Origin: Chitinophaga filiformis
GTDB lineage: Bacteria > Bacteroidota > Bacteroidia > Chitinophagales > Chitinophagaceae
Direction: 5' to 3'
DNA length: 64,000 nt
NCBI RefSeq assembly: GCF_021646545.1
Contig: NZ_JAKIRP010000009.1
Coordinates: 279,868 to 343,867 of the forward strand
A model generated the notes under the pieces. That model was not told where the DNA came from. It worked only from the letters and a program-made list of their open reading frames with translations, and ran no database searches. Position numbers and translations under genes: made by a program. The stretch's first letter is position 1; every line of letters starts with the position of its first letter. Below, piece after piece: positions 8,197 to 17,479 of this stretch.

Positions 8197-9444
8197 TCAG
8201 GGCCTGGTATCCTCCCGCAGCCAGTAACGGACCTTGCTGACATGTCCGGACCTGAGGTCCCATATATAACAGCTGGCATCCAATGCGCCTACATTCCATA
8301 CTTCCCATTCGTTATCATTGAGGCGGCGCGCATAACTGTTTACCCCGAATATGGCATTATGTTGTACCCGTCTTGCATAATCTTTCCCATTAAGCTCAAA
8401 ATAGGACAGTGCCGCCATCTGTATGGCAGAAGCCCACTGGTGCGGATATAAGATGGTTGCAGCATTGTAAATGCTATCCCTGTAAGGTGTAATGTCGTCT
8501 TCTGCTCCGGTCAGTTCTTTAAAACCGGGAAGTGAGGCCGGAGGCTGTTCCAATGAGCGCAACTCCTGTTCTCTCGCTGTTCTGTAGCGGGCACGGTTGT
8601 TGTTGAGAAAAGCTGCCAATTTTACAGTTTGCAATTGTCTGTTACGATAATAACTATCCTCATTGGTATATCCGGTGGCGGGATAGCTGTCCCAGATCGA
8701 TTGGAGAAGATCATCCATCAGGTGGATGGTTTTGTTAGCTGGTTTTGCGATGGAGTGAGGCCACTGGATTTTCAAATATGCCGGATCATCAAGCCTGGTG
8801 CGGCTGGCAGCTGTGATGATACCCCGTCTCACGTCATACCGGAATGAAACTGCCAGCAGATGATCGGCAGCCCATACCTGCCAGCTATCGCCGGAAAGAT
8901 GCTGGGTATACACCTGCATGCCATATAGTCCTTTTGTACGATAGTAGCGAAGTGCGTGTTGTTGTAATGTGGAATCAGAAAACATGGCCACAGTGAACAT
9001 TGAATTGGCAATTTGCGCGGTCATTGTCGGATCGAATGTGCGGAGCAGTACCACTGCGAAGAGATCAATATTGCTGGTCAGACTACGCGGGTCGCGGAGG
9101 CTGGTGGTATCCCAGTCGAGTGCCAGCAATGCAGGCGGCGGAGGCGCATGTTGTACAAATTTTGCCGAACGCACCGCTGCGTATTTGTCGCCATTTGACT
9201 GACTGAATGAATTGAAAGCTTTGATGAATGCAGCATTGCGGAATTTTTCCGTGCGCTGTACAATTTCGCTGTCGGGAAGACTGCTCATCATTTTCTCAAG
9301 CTCATACCAGCTTTGCCGGTTTGTATTGGTGAATAGGTCTATGGATTTCAGCAGTTCTTTTTCTTCTGTTGCTTTGGTAGTCTGGGAATAGACCATGCCG
9401 GTGATCATAGTCCATATGACTGTCAGGCAGACAATTTTTCTCAT
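8197..9444 (-). CDS. Exported protein of unknown function
   Basis: About 415 residues starting MRKIVCLTVIWTMITGMVYSQ, a clear signal peptide, so periplasmic or outer-surface location is likely. The rest is soluble, with many Tyr, Trp and Arg residues and a proline run (HAPPPPALLAL) near residue 105. The segments DSWQVWAADHLLAVSFRYDV and NEWEVWNVGALDASCYIWDL look like two related halves (W-x-VW-x6-9-S-x-R/W), hinting at an internal duplication. I do not recognise the family. Frame M at 9453 is three codons upstream; 9444 fits the signal peptide better. No operon partners. Confidence 0.6.
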   Translation of the reverse strand: MRKIVCLTVIWTMITGMVYSQTTKATEEKELLKSIDLFTNTNRQSWYELEKMMSSLPDSEIVQRTEKFRNAAFIKAFNSFSQSNGDKYAAVRSAKFVQHAPPPPALLALDWDTTSLRDPRSLTSNIDLFAVVLLRTFDPTMTAQIANSMFTVAMFSDSTLQQHALRYYRTKGLYGMQVYTQHLSGDSWQVWAADHLLAVSFRYDVRRGIITAASRTRLDDPAYLKIQWPHSIAKPANKTIHLMDDLLQSIWDSYPATGYTNEDSYYRNRQLQTVKLAAFLNNNRARYRTAREQELRSLEQPPASLPGFKELTGAEDDITPYRDSIYNAATILYPHQWASAIQMAALSYFELNGKDYARRVQHNAIFGVNSYARRLNDNEWEVWNVGALDASCYIWDLRSGHVSKVRYWLREDTRP

Positions 9445-9860
9445 ATACAGCAAGGGTTTTCAGTTAATAATGATGCCTTGTTACAGGCGACACAAGATAG
9501 TAAACAGTTACTAAATTCATTGATTAGTTACAGTTACTGGATATATTTTCGTTTAGTTGAAAATTATTTTCGCTTCTCATTTCAAATAATAATTTTTAGA
9601 TTTGCCACCGCATTAAGGGGGCAAATTGTCATTTACTTTTATCGTCATGGAATGTTCGGCATCGGTTTAATGTGAGCGATGCATGCCAATGAAGACCAAC
9701 AGAAGAGTTGAAGGACCATTGGAATTCACAATGGAATAGAAGAGGAATACACTGCAACGAGTCATTTAATTTATACACCTGTTTAAATCTGATTAATCAC
9801 AACATTAATGGGGTGCGCAGAGTTACCGTGCCCTAAATTTTAACTGTATCCTACTGCAAC
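9445..9860. other. Gene-free divergent intergenic region
   Basis: This AT-rich 416-bp region lies between divergent genes. A plus-strand TAGATTTG (9597-9604) fits the TAnnTTTG box and could start transcription toward the lipoprotein gene at 9861, leaving a leader of about 250 nt. No ORF, hairpin or repeat here convinced me. Confidence 0.4.
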
Positions 9861-11255
9861 ATGAAAAATCGCAATTACATTGTCCAATCAATGATTGGCG
9901 CAGCTATGCTTTTTCTGGCTGCCAGCTGCCAAAAAGAAGACATTTTACAAGAAAAACTAGACACAGACAATGGCCTGTCTGTCATCACAACAACTACAGG
10001 AAGACAATTTACACTTGTTCCTGACGCCTATGGCCGCCTGCTTATTGACAATTCAGCAAAGACTTATTTACCCGGAGACGTCATCAACCTGAAAGGCACA
10101 TTTAAAGCTGTACAGGTTGTAAATCTGAGTGGGAGCGCTTCAGCTCCTATTACTATTCGCAACCTGACAGGTACCACCGTAACGATCGGTAATCCTTCCT
10201 GGAATGGTGGCGCCTATGGGGTAGCATGTGTTTTCTGGAATTGTCATTACATTCGTTTCGGCGGACAAGCAGGCCAGTCACAGATGATCATCAGCGGTTC
10301 TACCCAGGCTGCAAAAGCATCTTACTATGACCTGCAGATCGGCAACAAGAGCGATAACATTGAAGTCTCCAACATGACCATCCAGTATGGTGGAAACGGT
10401 ATCGTAGCGAAAACAGATCCTGTAAGGGGAGATGCCACTACAGTGTATCCAAACACCACTATGTCGAATCTGAAGATCCATGATCTGTTGATCAGGAACA
10501 CGACAAATGAGGCGATGTATATCGGTCATACAGCTACCTATTGGGATCTGACGGCTAATGCTCCTTACTACGGCGCCACATCGTCAATGACTGCCACTCA
10601 CCAGTATGTACAGCCCATCATCTGGCGGAATGTGAAAATTTATAACAACAAGGTTCAAAACATAGGACTGGATGGTATTCAAACGGCTGCGATCGATCAG
10701 CTGGAGATTTACAGGAATGAAGTGACCAACTGGGCTACACAGAGGAATTCCGCACACAACGGCGGTATCCTGATAGGTGGACGTACCACAAACACTAATA
10801 CACACGACAACTATGTACACGACGGCTGGGGCGAGCTGTGTCAGTTCTATGGTTCTGGTGGAAGCGGGGTTACCCATATCATCCACAATAACCTGTTCAA
10901 GGGTGGATCGCTCGATGGCGTGAGCATGAGAGGGTACTCAAATGCGATCGTGCAATTCACCAACAATACCATCGCGTATACAATGGGAAACAGCCTGCGT
11001 ATCAATGGTACCACTGGTCAGACAGGTGTGCAGATCATCAATGCAAATGCCTTTATCAGACCGGTAAACGCGAGAACGCCTATCTATGCTAAGAATTACA
11101 TTTACCTGGAAAATGGTGCCCGGGTAGCGGAAGGTACCAGTACACTGGTGAACGGGAAGTTCCCGACCTGGCTATCGGCGAAGGTAGACGCCACTTACTT
11201 TCAGCCGCTGGCAGGCTCCCCGATGGGCAGCGCTGGCTACAGAAGGCTGTATTAA
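9861..11255 (+). CDS. Lipoprotein with right-handed parallel beta-helix
   Basis: A 464-residue lipoprotein: MKNRNYIVQSMIGAAMLFLAASC ends in a lipobox (LAASC), with the lipidated cysteine at residue 23. From about residue 140 the sequence shows beta-helix (PbH1-type) turns rich in N and G: NIEVSNMTIQYGGNGIV, IHDLLIRNTTNEAMYIG, VQNIGLDGIQT, TNTHDNYVHDGWGELCQFYG, HNNLFKGGSLDGVSMRG, TNNTIAYTMGNSLRING. Such folds are common in polysaccharide lyases and pectin- or glycan-acting enzymes, but no catalytic signature is evident, so a carbohydrate role is only inference. A strong terminator follows at 11288. Confidence 0.75.
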   Translation: MKNRNYIVQSMIGAAMLFLAASCQKEDILQEKLDTDNGLSVITTTTGRQFTLVPDAYGRLLIDNSAKTYLPGDVINLKGTFKAVQVVNLSGSASAPITIRNLTGTTVTIGNPSWNGGAYGVACVFWNCHYIRFGGQAGQSQMIISGSTQAAKASYYDLQIGNKSDNIEVSNMTIQYGGNGIVAKTDPVRGDATTVYPNTTMSNLKIHDLLIRNTTNEAMYIGHTATYWDLTANAPYYGATSSMTATHQYVQPIIWRNVKIYNNKVQNIGLDGIQTAAIDQLEIYRNEVTNWATQRNSAHNGGILIGGRTTNTNTHDNYVHDGWGELCQFYGSGGSGVTHIIHNNLFKGGSLDGVSMRGYSNAIVQFTNNTIAYTMGNSLRINGTTGQTGVQIINANAFIRPVNARTPIYAKNYIYLENGARVAEGTSTLVNGKFPTWLSAKVDATYFQPLAGSPMGSAGYRRLY

Positions 11256-11287
11256 CGGCGTCAATAAATTAATGATTCGTTGCAATG

Positions 11288-11315
11288 AAGCCCGGACAAT
11301 TTGTCCGGGCTTTGT
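11288..11315 (+). terminator. Rho-independent terminator
   Basis: AAGCCCGGACAA and TTGTCCGGGCTT form a near loopless 12-bp stem, and a short T-rich tail follows. It terminates the beta-helix lipoprotein gene. Confidence 0.8.
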
Positions 11316-11367
11316 TATACCTTTAATCTGTAAGCCAGGCCCCTGATAATCACTAAAAACACAACCC

Positions 11368-11733
11368 ATGGAACATAAAGCTATATCCATCCGGCCATTC
11401 ATCGGCGCTAAAAATTTTGAGGTGTCCCGTAATTTTTACCGGGACCTTGGATTCGAGGAACATGTCCTCTCTGCCGATATGTCCGTTTTTATAACTGGTG
11501 AACTGGCATTTTATCTCCAGCAGGCATATGTGAAGGATTGGATAGATAATTCTATGATCTTCCTCGAAGTGGAGGACGTAGACCGTTTCTGGAATGAAGT
11601 GCAGACACTAAACCTGCCCGCTAAATATGAAGGTGTGAAACTGACACCCATACGAACATATGACTGGGGGAAGGAGTGTTTTGTGCATGACCCATCAGGT
11701 ATCCTCTGGCACATCGGCCAATTTTCAAAGTAG
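11368..11733 (+). CDS. VOC (glyoxalase/bleomycin-resistance-like) protein
   Basis: A 121-residue single-domain VOC fold. Its opening IRPFIGAKNFEVSRNFYRDLGFEE and end GKECFVHDPSGILWHIGQF are the usual beta-alpha-beta-beta-beta modules with DPSGILWHI near the C-terminus. Members bind a metal or small ligand as dimers. Substrate is unknown and antibiotic resistance should not be assumed. Its stop lies about 55 bp from the end of a convergent serine-hydrolase gene. Confidence 0.85.
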   Translation: MEHKAISIRPFIGAKNFEVSRNFYRDLGFEEHVLSADMSVFITGELAFYLQQAYVKDWIDNSMIFLEVEDVDRFWNEVQTLNLPAKYEGVKLTPIRTYDWGKECFVHDPSGILWHIGQFSK

Positions 11734-11788
11734 GTTAATGCGCTGCGCGCAGGACAATCCTGTTTCCGGGAAAGAAGCCGGTATTTTT

Positions 11789-12919
11789 TTATTTCTCAGC
11801 AGCGGGAACGATATAATCTCTCATTATGGCCGCACTATTCTTCCGGATATCCCATTTGTTGTAGTTGCCGGCAGTAATAACCACCACAAGATCATGTTCC
11901 TTGTCAAAAATGATCCGCTGATCGCCATTGCCGACGCAGTTCACTACGCTTACCGGCTTATTATCTACAGTATCGTTCCAGATCCAGAATTGGTAGCCAT
12001 AAGCACCGCCGGGGCGCTTTACATGCGGTTGAAAGGACGCTTTTACCCAATGGGCCGGAACTACCTGTTTGCCCTGCCAGATGCCATTATTACTGTACAG
12101 CAGGCCGAACTTCAGCAGGTCCCGGGAACGCAGGCGTAAGCCCGAAGCGGCTGCTGGTATGTTGGTGCCCGGATATTTCAGCCATTCGAAGGCGGTGATG
12201 CCTAATGGCTTAAACAGGTATTCGCGGGCAAACTGGTCTACCGGCTTGCCGGTCGTGCGTTCGATGATGGCTGCCAGCAGCTGGGTAGTGCCTCCGTTGT
12301 ATTTCCAGACCTGGCCGGGAGGCGCCTCCATCGGCTGACTGAGTACATATCCTACCGGATCGGGGCTCATGATCATCCTTATTTCGCTGTTCTCCGGGTT
12401 GTCGTAGGGAACATCTTCATTCCATACCAGGCCGGAACTCATAGAGAGCAGGTGTTCGATAGTGAGTGTTGATTTCAGGCCGGTATCCTGTGCAGCGTAA
12501 GCAGGAAAGAAACTGAGCACCTTCTGGTCAACGCTTTTGATCTTTCCCTGCTGTATGGCAATCCCGACACAGGCAGATACAATACTTTTGGAGATGCTTC
12601 TGATATCATGCAGGCTGTCCTGCGCATGCGGCACCACACCAATGGCATTACCCCAGTGCTGATCTTCGCCCGGCCAGTAACGTTCATATACCAGCTTGTT
12701 GTGACGGCTGATCAGCAGGCTGTGAATGTTAGGGTAGGTATTTTTGCCTATCTCTTCTGCCAGCATGTTTATCTTGTCCTCGCTTATCTTTTCGTCCTTC
12801 AGCGTCGCAATGGAAATACCATCCGCCAGTTTCGCAGGATAGCCGTTGTTTGTCTGCTGTTGGGAGAAGGCCGGGTAAACGATCGACAGCAATAATAAGG
12901 TCGTGATGAGATGCTTCAT
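11789..12919 (-). CDS. Serine hydrolase of the class C beta-lactamase/penicillin-binding family
   Basis: A 376-residue exported protein with a signal peptide (first 20 residues, ending PAFSQ). The SxxK motif is S108-I-S-K111 in RSISKSIVS. The second motif region is WKYNGGTTQLLA (Y207-N208), and a C-terminal HDLVVVITAG segment matches the strand that normally carries the third motif. These proteins are periplasmic esterases, D-aminopeptidases or carboxypeptidases; lactamase activity is not implied. The gene is monocistronic and convergent with the VOC gene. Confidence 0.85.
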   Translation of the reverse strand: MKHLITTLLLLSIVYPAFSQQQTNNGYPAKLADGISIATLKDEKISEDKINMLAEEIGKNTYPNIHSLLISRHNKLVYERYWPGEDQHWGNAIGVVPHAQDSLHDIRSISKSIVSACVGIAIQQGKIKSVDQKVLSFFPAYAAQDTGLKSTLTIEHLLSMSSGLVWNEDVPYDNPENSEIRMIMSPDPVGYVLSQPMEAPPGQVWKYNGGTTQLLAAIIERTTGKPVDQFAREYLFKPLGITAFEWLKYPGTNIPAAASGLRLRSRDLLKFGLLYSNNGIWQGKQVVPAHWVKASFQPHVKRPGGAYGYQFWIWNDTVDNKPVSVVNCVGNGDQRIIFDKEHDLVVVITAGNYNKWDIRKNSAAIMRDYIVPAAEK

Positions 12920-13103
12920 TTGGATTAACGGTTAATGTTCAAAGTGGAATATAAAGGTTTTTGGCGGATTATGCATTAGCAGATGCTGCTGCGACTATCT
13001 CCCGGTGTCTGGTGCCCCAGCGGACCATGGGACCACCCACCTCACGTACCAGTTCTCAAAACGTTTAGTGCCTGTGTTTGTTACGCTCGTGAGCATATAT
13101 GCG

Positions 13104-14843
13104 CTAATAAACAGATGCGGGAGGCAATTCGTCCGCCATTGCGAAAGCATCGTTGAATGCCGCCTTGTATTTGCCTGCTTCCTTCGGCTTACGCTGCATG
13201 AGCAGACTTTGATGCAGGCCCAGTAATGCCCAGCCATTGCCGGGATTATGGATAAGGTCCTGCCGGTATACCTGTTCTGCTTTCGCTGCTTTCTTCAATT
13301 GCAACAGGCGCGCGCCCAGGAAATGACGTGCGGGTATAGGCCATTCCTTTGGTTCACGATAGATCAGATTGTCTTCGCCGGCAACGGCGGCTTCAAGTGC
13401 GCGTATTGCGGCGTCATGTTTTCCTTGTGCAAAGAGCAGTTCACCTTTTAAAATAGCTTCCGCAATGGTTGCTGATTGTATGGCGCTATTGAAAGGCATG
13501 TTCCTGACACGTAGGGCGCTGTCTTTCAATAGCGCCTGCAATTGTTGCAGGTGCTGACGGGCGGCGGATGTATCAGACTGCTTTACCAACGTCAGTCCTT
13601 TCCCGAAATGGTTCAACAGTCTCGCGTAATGAAGCGCAGTATCCGGTTCCGGCATCGCAGTGATCTCATCCCATTTACCCGATCTGATCGCATTGAACAT
13701 CGGCATCATGGAGAGGTATTGAAAGAAGGTACTGGACAGATGCTTCGGATAGTTGTCGGTTAAGATGTGATGAAGATGACCGGACATTTCTTTGCCTTTT
13801 TCGTACATATTGGCGTTCATCGCGCAATAGGTCCCAACGGCATCGTAATGTGTCAGCGCAAATACGCCTAACTTAAGATGAGCCGCCAGTGTATCATACT
13901 GCAGCACCAGTGACGATGCCGCCTTGTTTACTTCCACACCTTTCGTATAGAGACCATTCCGCTGATACATATGGCTGGACATGTGTACCATATGAGGTAC
14001 GCCGGGCAGCGCATCTTTCAGCACATCTGCACTGTGTAATGCTTTTTCCGGGTGCAGGGAAGCTTCGACAAGGTGTATCTGATAATGCAACGCTGCAGGA
14101 TGGTGTGGATGTGCTTTCAGTATCTCATCGCAATAGGCTACCAGCTGCGGCGTCCATGCTTTGGGCGTACCATCGGTTTGCCAGAAGTCCCAGACATGTT
14201 CCAGCATCACAGCATCTATGTACAATGCCTTTATATCGGCATCAGCAGGATATTTTGTAATTAATGCAGCCAACGCCAAAGCATATGCGCGGTTTAATTC
14301 ACTGCGTTTGTTGTCGGTAAGATCATTGGAATAGCGCGCATTCATCACGTTCACCAGGTCTTTCTCTTTTTTTGTACCATTCGCCGCTGCCTCGTTCATT
14401 TGTTTCAGCACGGACAATACGCCGGGCGGCATTTGATAAAAGTAGGCGTTATAATAAGGGCCCATGGCCAGTGCTTGTCCCCAGTAAGCCATGGCGCATG
14501 TAGTGTCATGCCTGGCGGCTTCCCTGAAGGAGGCCAGCGCCTCGGTAAGATGATAGCTATAGTACATGTTCAGTCCCTGGTCGAAAAAGAACTGCGCGCT
14601 GTCATTGACGGTCGAAACGGGATAGTGGTAATCACCCCAGCCGGGAAATACAGGCGCATATCGTCCACTTGCGTCAGGCAGGATGTCTTTGTGAGGCGGT
14701 GGCGCACAGGCGATGGAAACCCGCTCCTCCGATACGTTGTTACTGCGTGTGGAAGCTGTTCTATGTTTATCGGCGGCGAACCGGAAAGAGAAGAGTGTTA
14801 AAAGAGAACAGGCTGGTATCACCAGTAAAAGATGCTTTCTCAT
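13104..14843 (-). CDS. TPR-repeat exported protein
   Basis: About 579 residues. The N-terminus MRKHLLLVIPACSLLTLFSF is a signal or anchor segment. TPR units include FFDQGLNMYYSYHLTEALASFREAARHD followed by CAMAYWGQALAMG, then later LFAQGKHDAAIRALEAAVAG and a C-terminal unit around LLQLKKAAKAEQVYRQDL and NPGNGWALLGLHQSL. Such tandem helical repeats bind peptides or proteins. HPHHPAALHYQIHLVEA and HMVHMSSHMYQRNGLY form a His/Met-rich stretch that might bind metal, which is inference. An alternative start is three codons upstream (14852). No operon partners. Confidence 0.75.
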   Translation of the reverse strand: MRKHLLLVIPACSLLTLFSFRFAADKHRTASTRSNNVSEERVSIACAPPPHKDILPDASGRYAPVFPGWGDYHYPVSTVNDSAQFFFDQGLNMYYSYHLTEALASFREAARHDTTCAMAYWGQALAMGPYYNAYFYQMPPGVLSVLKQMNEAAANGTKKEKDLVNVMNARYSNDLTDNKRSELNRAYALALAALITKYPADADIKALYIDAVMLEHVWDFWQTDGTPKAWTPQLVAYCDEILKAHPHHPAALHYQIHLVEASLHPEKALHSADVLKDALPGVPHMVHMSSHMYQRNGLYTKGVEVNKAASSLVLQYDTLAAHLKLGVFALTHYDAVGTYCAMNANMYEKGKEMSGHLHHILTDNYPKHLSSTFFQYLSMMPMFNAIRSGKWDEITAMPEPDTALHYARLLNHFGKGLTLVKQSDTSAARQHLQQLQALLKDSALRVRNMPFNSAIQSATIAEAILKGELLFAQGKHDAAIRALEAAVAGEDNLIYREPKEWPIPARHFLGARLLQLKKAAKAEQVYRQDLIHNPGNGWALLGLHQSLLMQRKPKEAGKYKAAFNDAFAMADELPPASVY

Positions 14844-15118
14844 GGTGACCAAATTTTAGATATTGAAGTTACGAAATATCGGGAAGTAGTGTATCACTCC
14901 TCGTCAGAGGGGTAAACAAGGTAATCTTTCTGATAGGACGTTTAAGTTTGCCGGAATTGCGCTGAGTTCAGATATGGGTAGCTTTGCTCTCTGAGGTATC
15001 AATTTATTCTGAAGAAGAAGTGGGCGATCAGTTCCCGATACACCCGCTTCTTGTTCAGACATCTGACCGTGGAAGGCTCGTTTATATGATTCGAAAAAAA
15101 ACAACTTGCTTTTGATAC

Positions 15119-17338
15119 TTACTCTTCTATTACTGATCTGTATTTATCATATAACCTGCGGGCGGTCTGTATACTATTACCCTGCGCAGTAACAGGGAAT
15201 ATTTTCCGTCGATTGACCCATTGCCATTCCCAGGCGCGTATTTGTTTGTCGAATGCCTGCAGATCGGGTTCCTTTCCTGTTCGCAGTGCCTGTTGCAGTA
15301 TATCGAAGAACTGTTCCCAGCGAGGTTTATAGAAGTCGTTCAGTAGTCCGCTCCATTGGCGGTTGGCATATTCATGCAAGGGACTGTTGGCATCTCCCCA
15401 TAAAGTGATCAGGTCGCGGGCATTGCGCTCATATAAAGCCTTTTCTGCATTGTTGTTGCCCCAGCTGCGGGCGGTAGCCAGCCAGGGACCGAGCATAAAG
15501 TCCTTACGGGTAGCCAGAAGTGCGTCCATATCGCTGATCAGTGTGAGGTAACGGGCGCTGTACAAACGGAAAGCCGCGCTGTCTTTCTCTCTGAACGCGC
15601 GTACCCATCGCTGTTGCAGCGGCTGTGCATAGTTTGCCAGTACCTGTCTGCTGATATCTACCAGGTCATAGCGGAAACCATCAGTATTGACACCCGCTGT
15701 AGCCGCTTTGATGAAAAGGTCCCATGCAGGCAACAGTTCATGTGGCGGATAATTGAGACGGGTACGTGTCCATTCGGCAGCAGAATCGAAGGTGGGACGG
15801 CCGGTAATGATGGATTCTGCACCATCCCTGATGGCCTGTCCGTTGTAGACGGTGTGTTTAAGAATATCCCAGGCTTTGAGCAGATCTTCATTTTCACTGC
15901 GGTAGCGGTTACGAATGTATTTATGCAGCCATTCATCCAGTTGTATGGGTTCGGATTGCCAGGTATGTTCCATCATCAGTTCATACAATACCGGATTCTG
16001 TTCAATCGCTTCCATGGTAAGGCCAATGCCTGCCATATTACCGGAATGGGTGTCATTCAACGCCAGTGCGGGTCCGGAAGCAGCACCCTCTATTCTTCCG
16101 AAAAGGTTGACATTACCGCCGAAGTTGTTCAACATATTCCATATCCACGGTTTACCGTAAAATGCATCCGTTCTTTTCCAGACAGGCTCAATTTCGGCAG
16201 CGAGGTCCAGCAGGATCATTTTATCGTTTGGTACAGCTTTCAGCAAGGCTTCTACCTGTGGCGCTTTCCAGAACTTCCTGTCACTATAGAACAGCCATCC
16301 CTGCATCACCCATACGGCGGCAGTATCTGCCTGTTTCATGCCTTCATAGACCCGCGCGCTCAATCCGGAGAGGAAGGCGGGATCATCGGAGGGAGGTTCG
16401 TTTTCATTGAAAGTATCCGCAGAGTACAAGTGATCAGTGCCATACAACTGTGTTTGTTTTTCCAGGAATTTCTTGCCCAGCATGGCAAAAAGAGGATCAG
16501 CCGCGTCCAGGATCTCCGTATCGGCAAAGCCGTTCTTCCAGTTGGTTGTTATCAGTTTGGCAGCAGGGAATTTCTTTTTGAAGGCCGTAGGCACATGACC
16601 GGTAAAAGCTGGCAATACGGGCTTCATGCCCAGTGCTCTTTCTCTTTGCAGGATCTTTACCTGTAAGGCATGATGGCTTTTCATCCAGCTGAGAGGCAAG
16701 GGGCCGCCCCAGCCATCCAGGTTGCCCATCCAGAACCAGGCGAAATAGGCCGGGCCGCTGAAGAAGTCCTGTAATTCCGCATCGCTGAATCCCATGTCCT
16801 TATAGACCAGGTACCATGTATATTCTTCTCCTGTGATGGCCAGCGGCATGTTAATGCCATGCAGCGCCATCCAGTCTATTTCCTTTTCCCAGCGTTCCCA
16901 GTTCCACCAGCTCATGGAATAATTGAACGTACAGTAGTTCAGGTAATAGCGGTATTGGTATGGAGAGCGTCGTTGCACCTTCTGAGGCACAGCAGGCAGG
17001 CGATCGGGAAGATGGAGGTTGGTGCCATTCCAGGTTATCTGGCAATGCGTGTATTCATTCAGGTAATGGTATAAGGCGGCTGCTATTGCCACACCGTTAT
17101 TGCCTCTTAAAATGATCTTTCCCTTGCTGCTTTCTATTTCAAAAGCGTCTTTGTCTGATTGTGCCGGAAGTGGTTCTACCGCAAATGCGCCTGCCTTTTC
17201 GGGCAGTATCCTGCTGATCAGCGCAGTAGCTTCCGCTTTATTAAGCTGTGCGGCAGCACTGGAATAAAAGCAAACAGAAAGGAACAAGGCGATGTAATAC
17301 CAGTATTGGCGTACTCTGGCCGGGAAAGAGATCTTCAT
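15119..17338 (-). CDS. Alpha-N-acetylglucosaminidase, GH89 (NAGLU family)
   Basis: A 739-residue exported glycosidase. A signal peptide ends near SSAAAQ. The N-terminal small domain precedes the catalytic barrel, which contains the family hallmarks YYLNYCTFNYSMSWWNWERW, WMALHGINMPLAITGEEYTW, FAWFWMGNLDGWGGPLP and, downstream, DTFNENEPPSD and LDLAAEIEPVW, the regions expected to hold the catalytic glutamates. GH89 enzymes release terminal alpha-linked GlcNAc, as found on some mucin-type glycans and heparan-type chains. It is the last gene of the SusC/SusD locus, 141 bp after SusD, with a perfect hairpin between them. It is the only glycosidase in the locus. Confidence 0.9.
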   Translation of the reverse strand: MKISFPARVRQYWYYIALFLSVCFYSSAAAQLNKAEATALISRILPEKAGAFAVEPLPAQSDKDAFEIESSKGKIILRGNNGVAIAAALYHYLNEYTHCQITWNGTNLHLPDRLPAVPQKVQRRSPYQYRYYLNYCTFNYSMSWWNWERWEKEIDWMALHGINMPLAITGEEYTWYLVYKDMGFSDAELQDFFSGPAYFAWFWMGNLDGWGGPLPLSWMKSHHALQVKILQRERALGMKPVLPAFTGHVPTAFKKKFPAAKLITTNWKNGFADTEILDAADPLFAMLGKKFLEKQTQLYGTDHLYSADTFNENEPPSDDPAFLSGLSARVYEGMKQADTAAVWVMQGWLFYSDRKFWKAPQVEALLKAVPNDKMILLDLAAEIEPVWKRTDAFYGKPWIWNMLNNFGGNVNLFGRIEGAASGPALALNDTHSGNMAGIGLTMEAIEQNPVLYELMMEHTWQSEPIQLDEWLHKYIRNRYRSENEDLLKAWDILKHTVYNGQAIRDGAESIITGRPTFDSAAEWTRTRLNYPPHELLPAWDLFIKAATAGVNTDGFRYDLVDISRQVLANYAQPLQQRWVRAFREKDSAAFRLYSARYLTLISDMDALLATRKDFMLGPWLATARSWGNNNAEKALYERNARDLITLWGDANSPLHEYANRQWSGLLNDFYKPRWEQFFDILQQALRTGKEPDLQAFDKQIRAWEWQWVNRRKIFPVTAQGNSIQTARRLYDKYRSVIEE

Positions 17339-17421
17339 TATCTGATATTGAAAAATTGGTTGTCGGGGTCCCGGACACTAACGTATCCTGTGGATCCTCC
17401 GGTGAAATTAAGTACTTGCTG

Positions 17422-17465
17422 ATAAATTTTACACCCGGTGTGCTTATACCGGGTGTAAAATTTAT
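17422..17465 (-). terminator. Perfect 18-bp hairpin between SusD and GH89 genes
   Basis: ATAAATTTTACACCCGGT (17422-17439) is perfectly complementary to 17448-17465 with an 8-nt loop. The stem's A/T-rich base gives a U-run on either strand. Its position suggests partial termination or an mRNA-stabilising 3' end that lets susCD transcripts outnumber the enzyme transcript. Confidence 0.75.
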
Positions 17466-17479
17466 GTTGTACGATGGTG

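Noticed and set aside
14904..15104. 66-codon minus-strand frame downstream of the GH89 gene
   Set aside because: No start context, no domain and unusual composition; probably chance.
15614..16666. 350-codon plus-strand frame opposite the GH89 gene
   Set aside because: Antisense to a strongly supported enzyme; no family-like motifs and no promoter.
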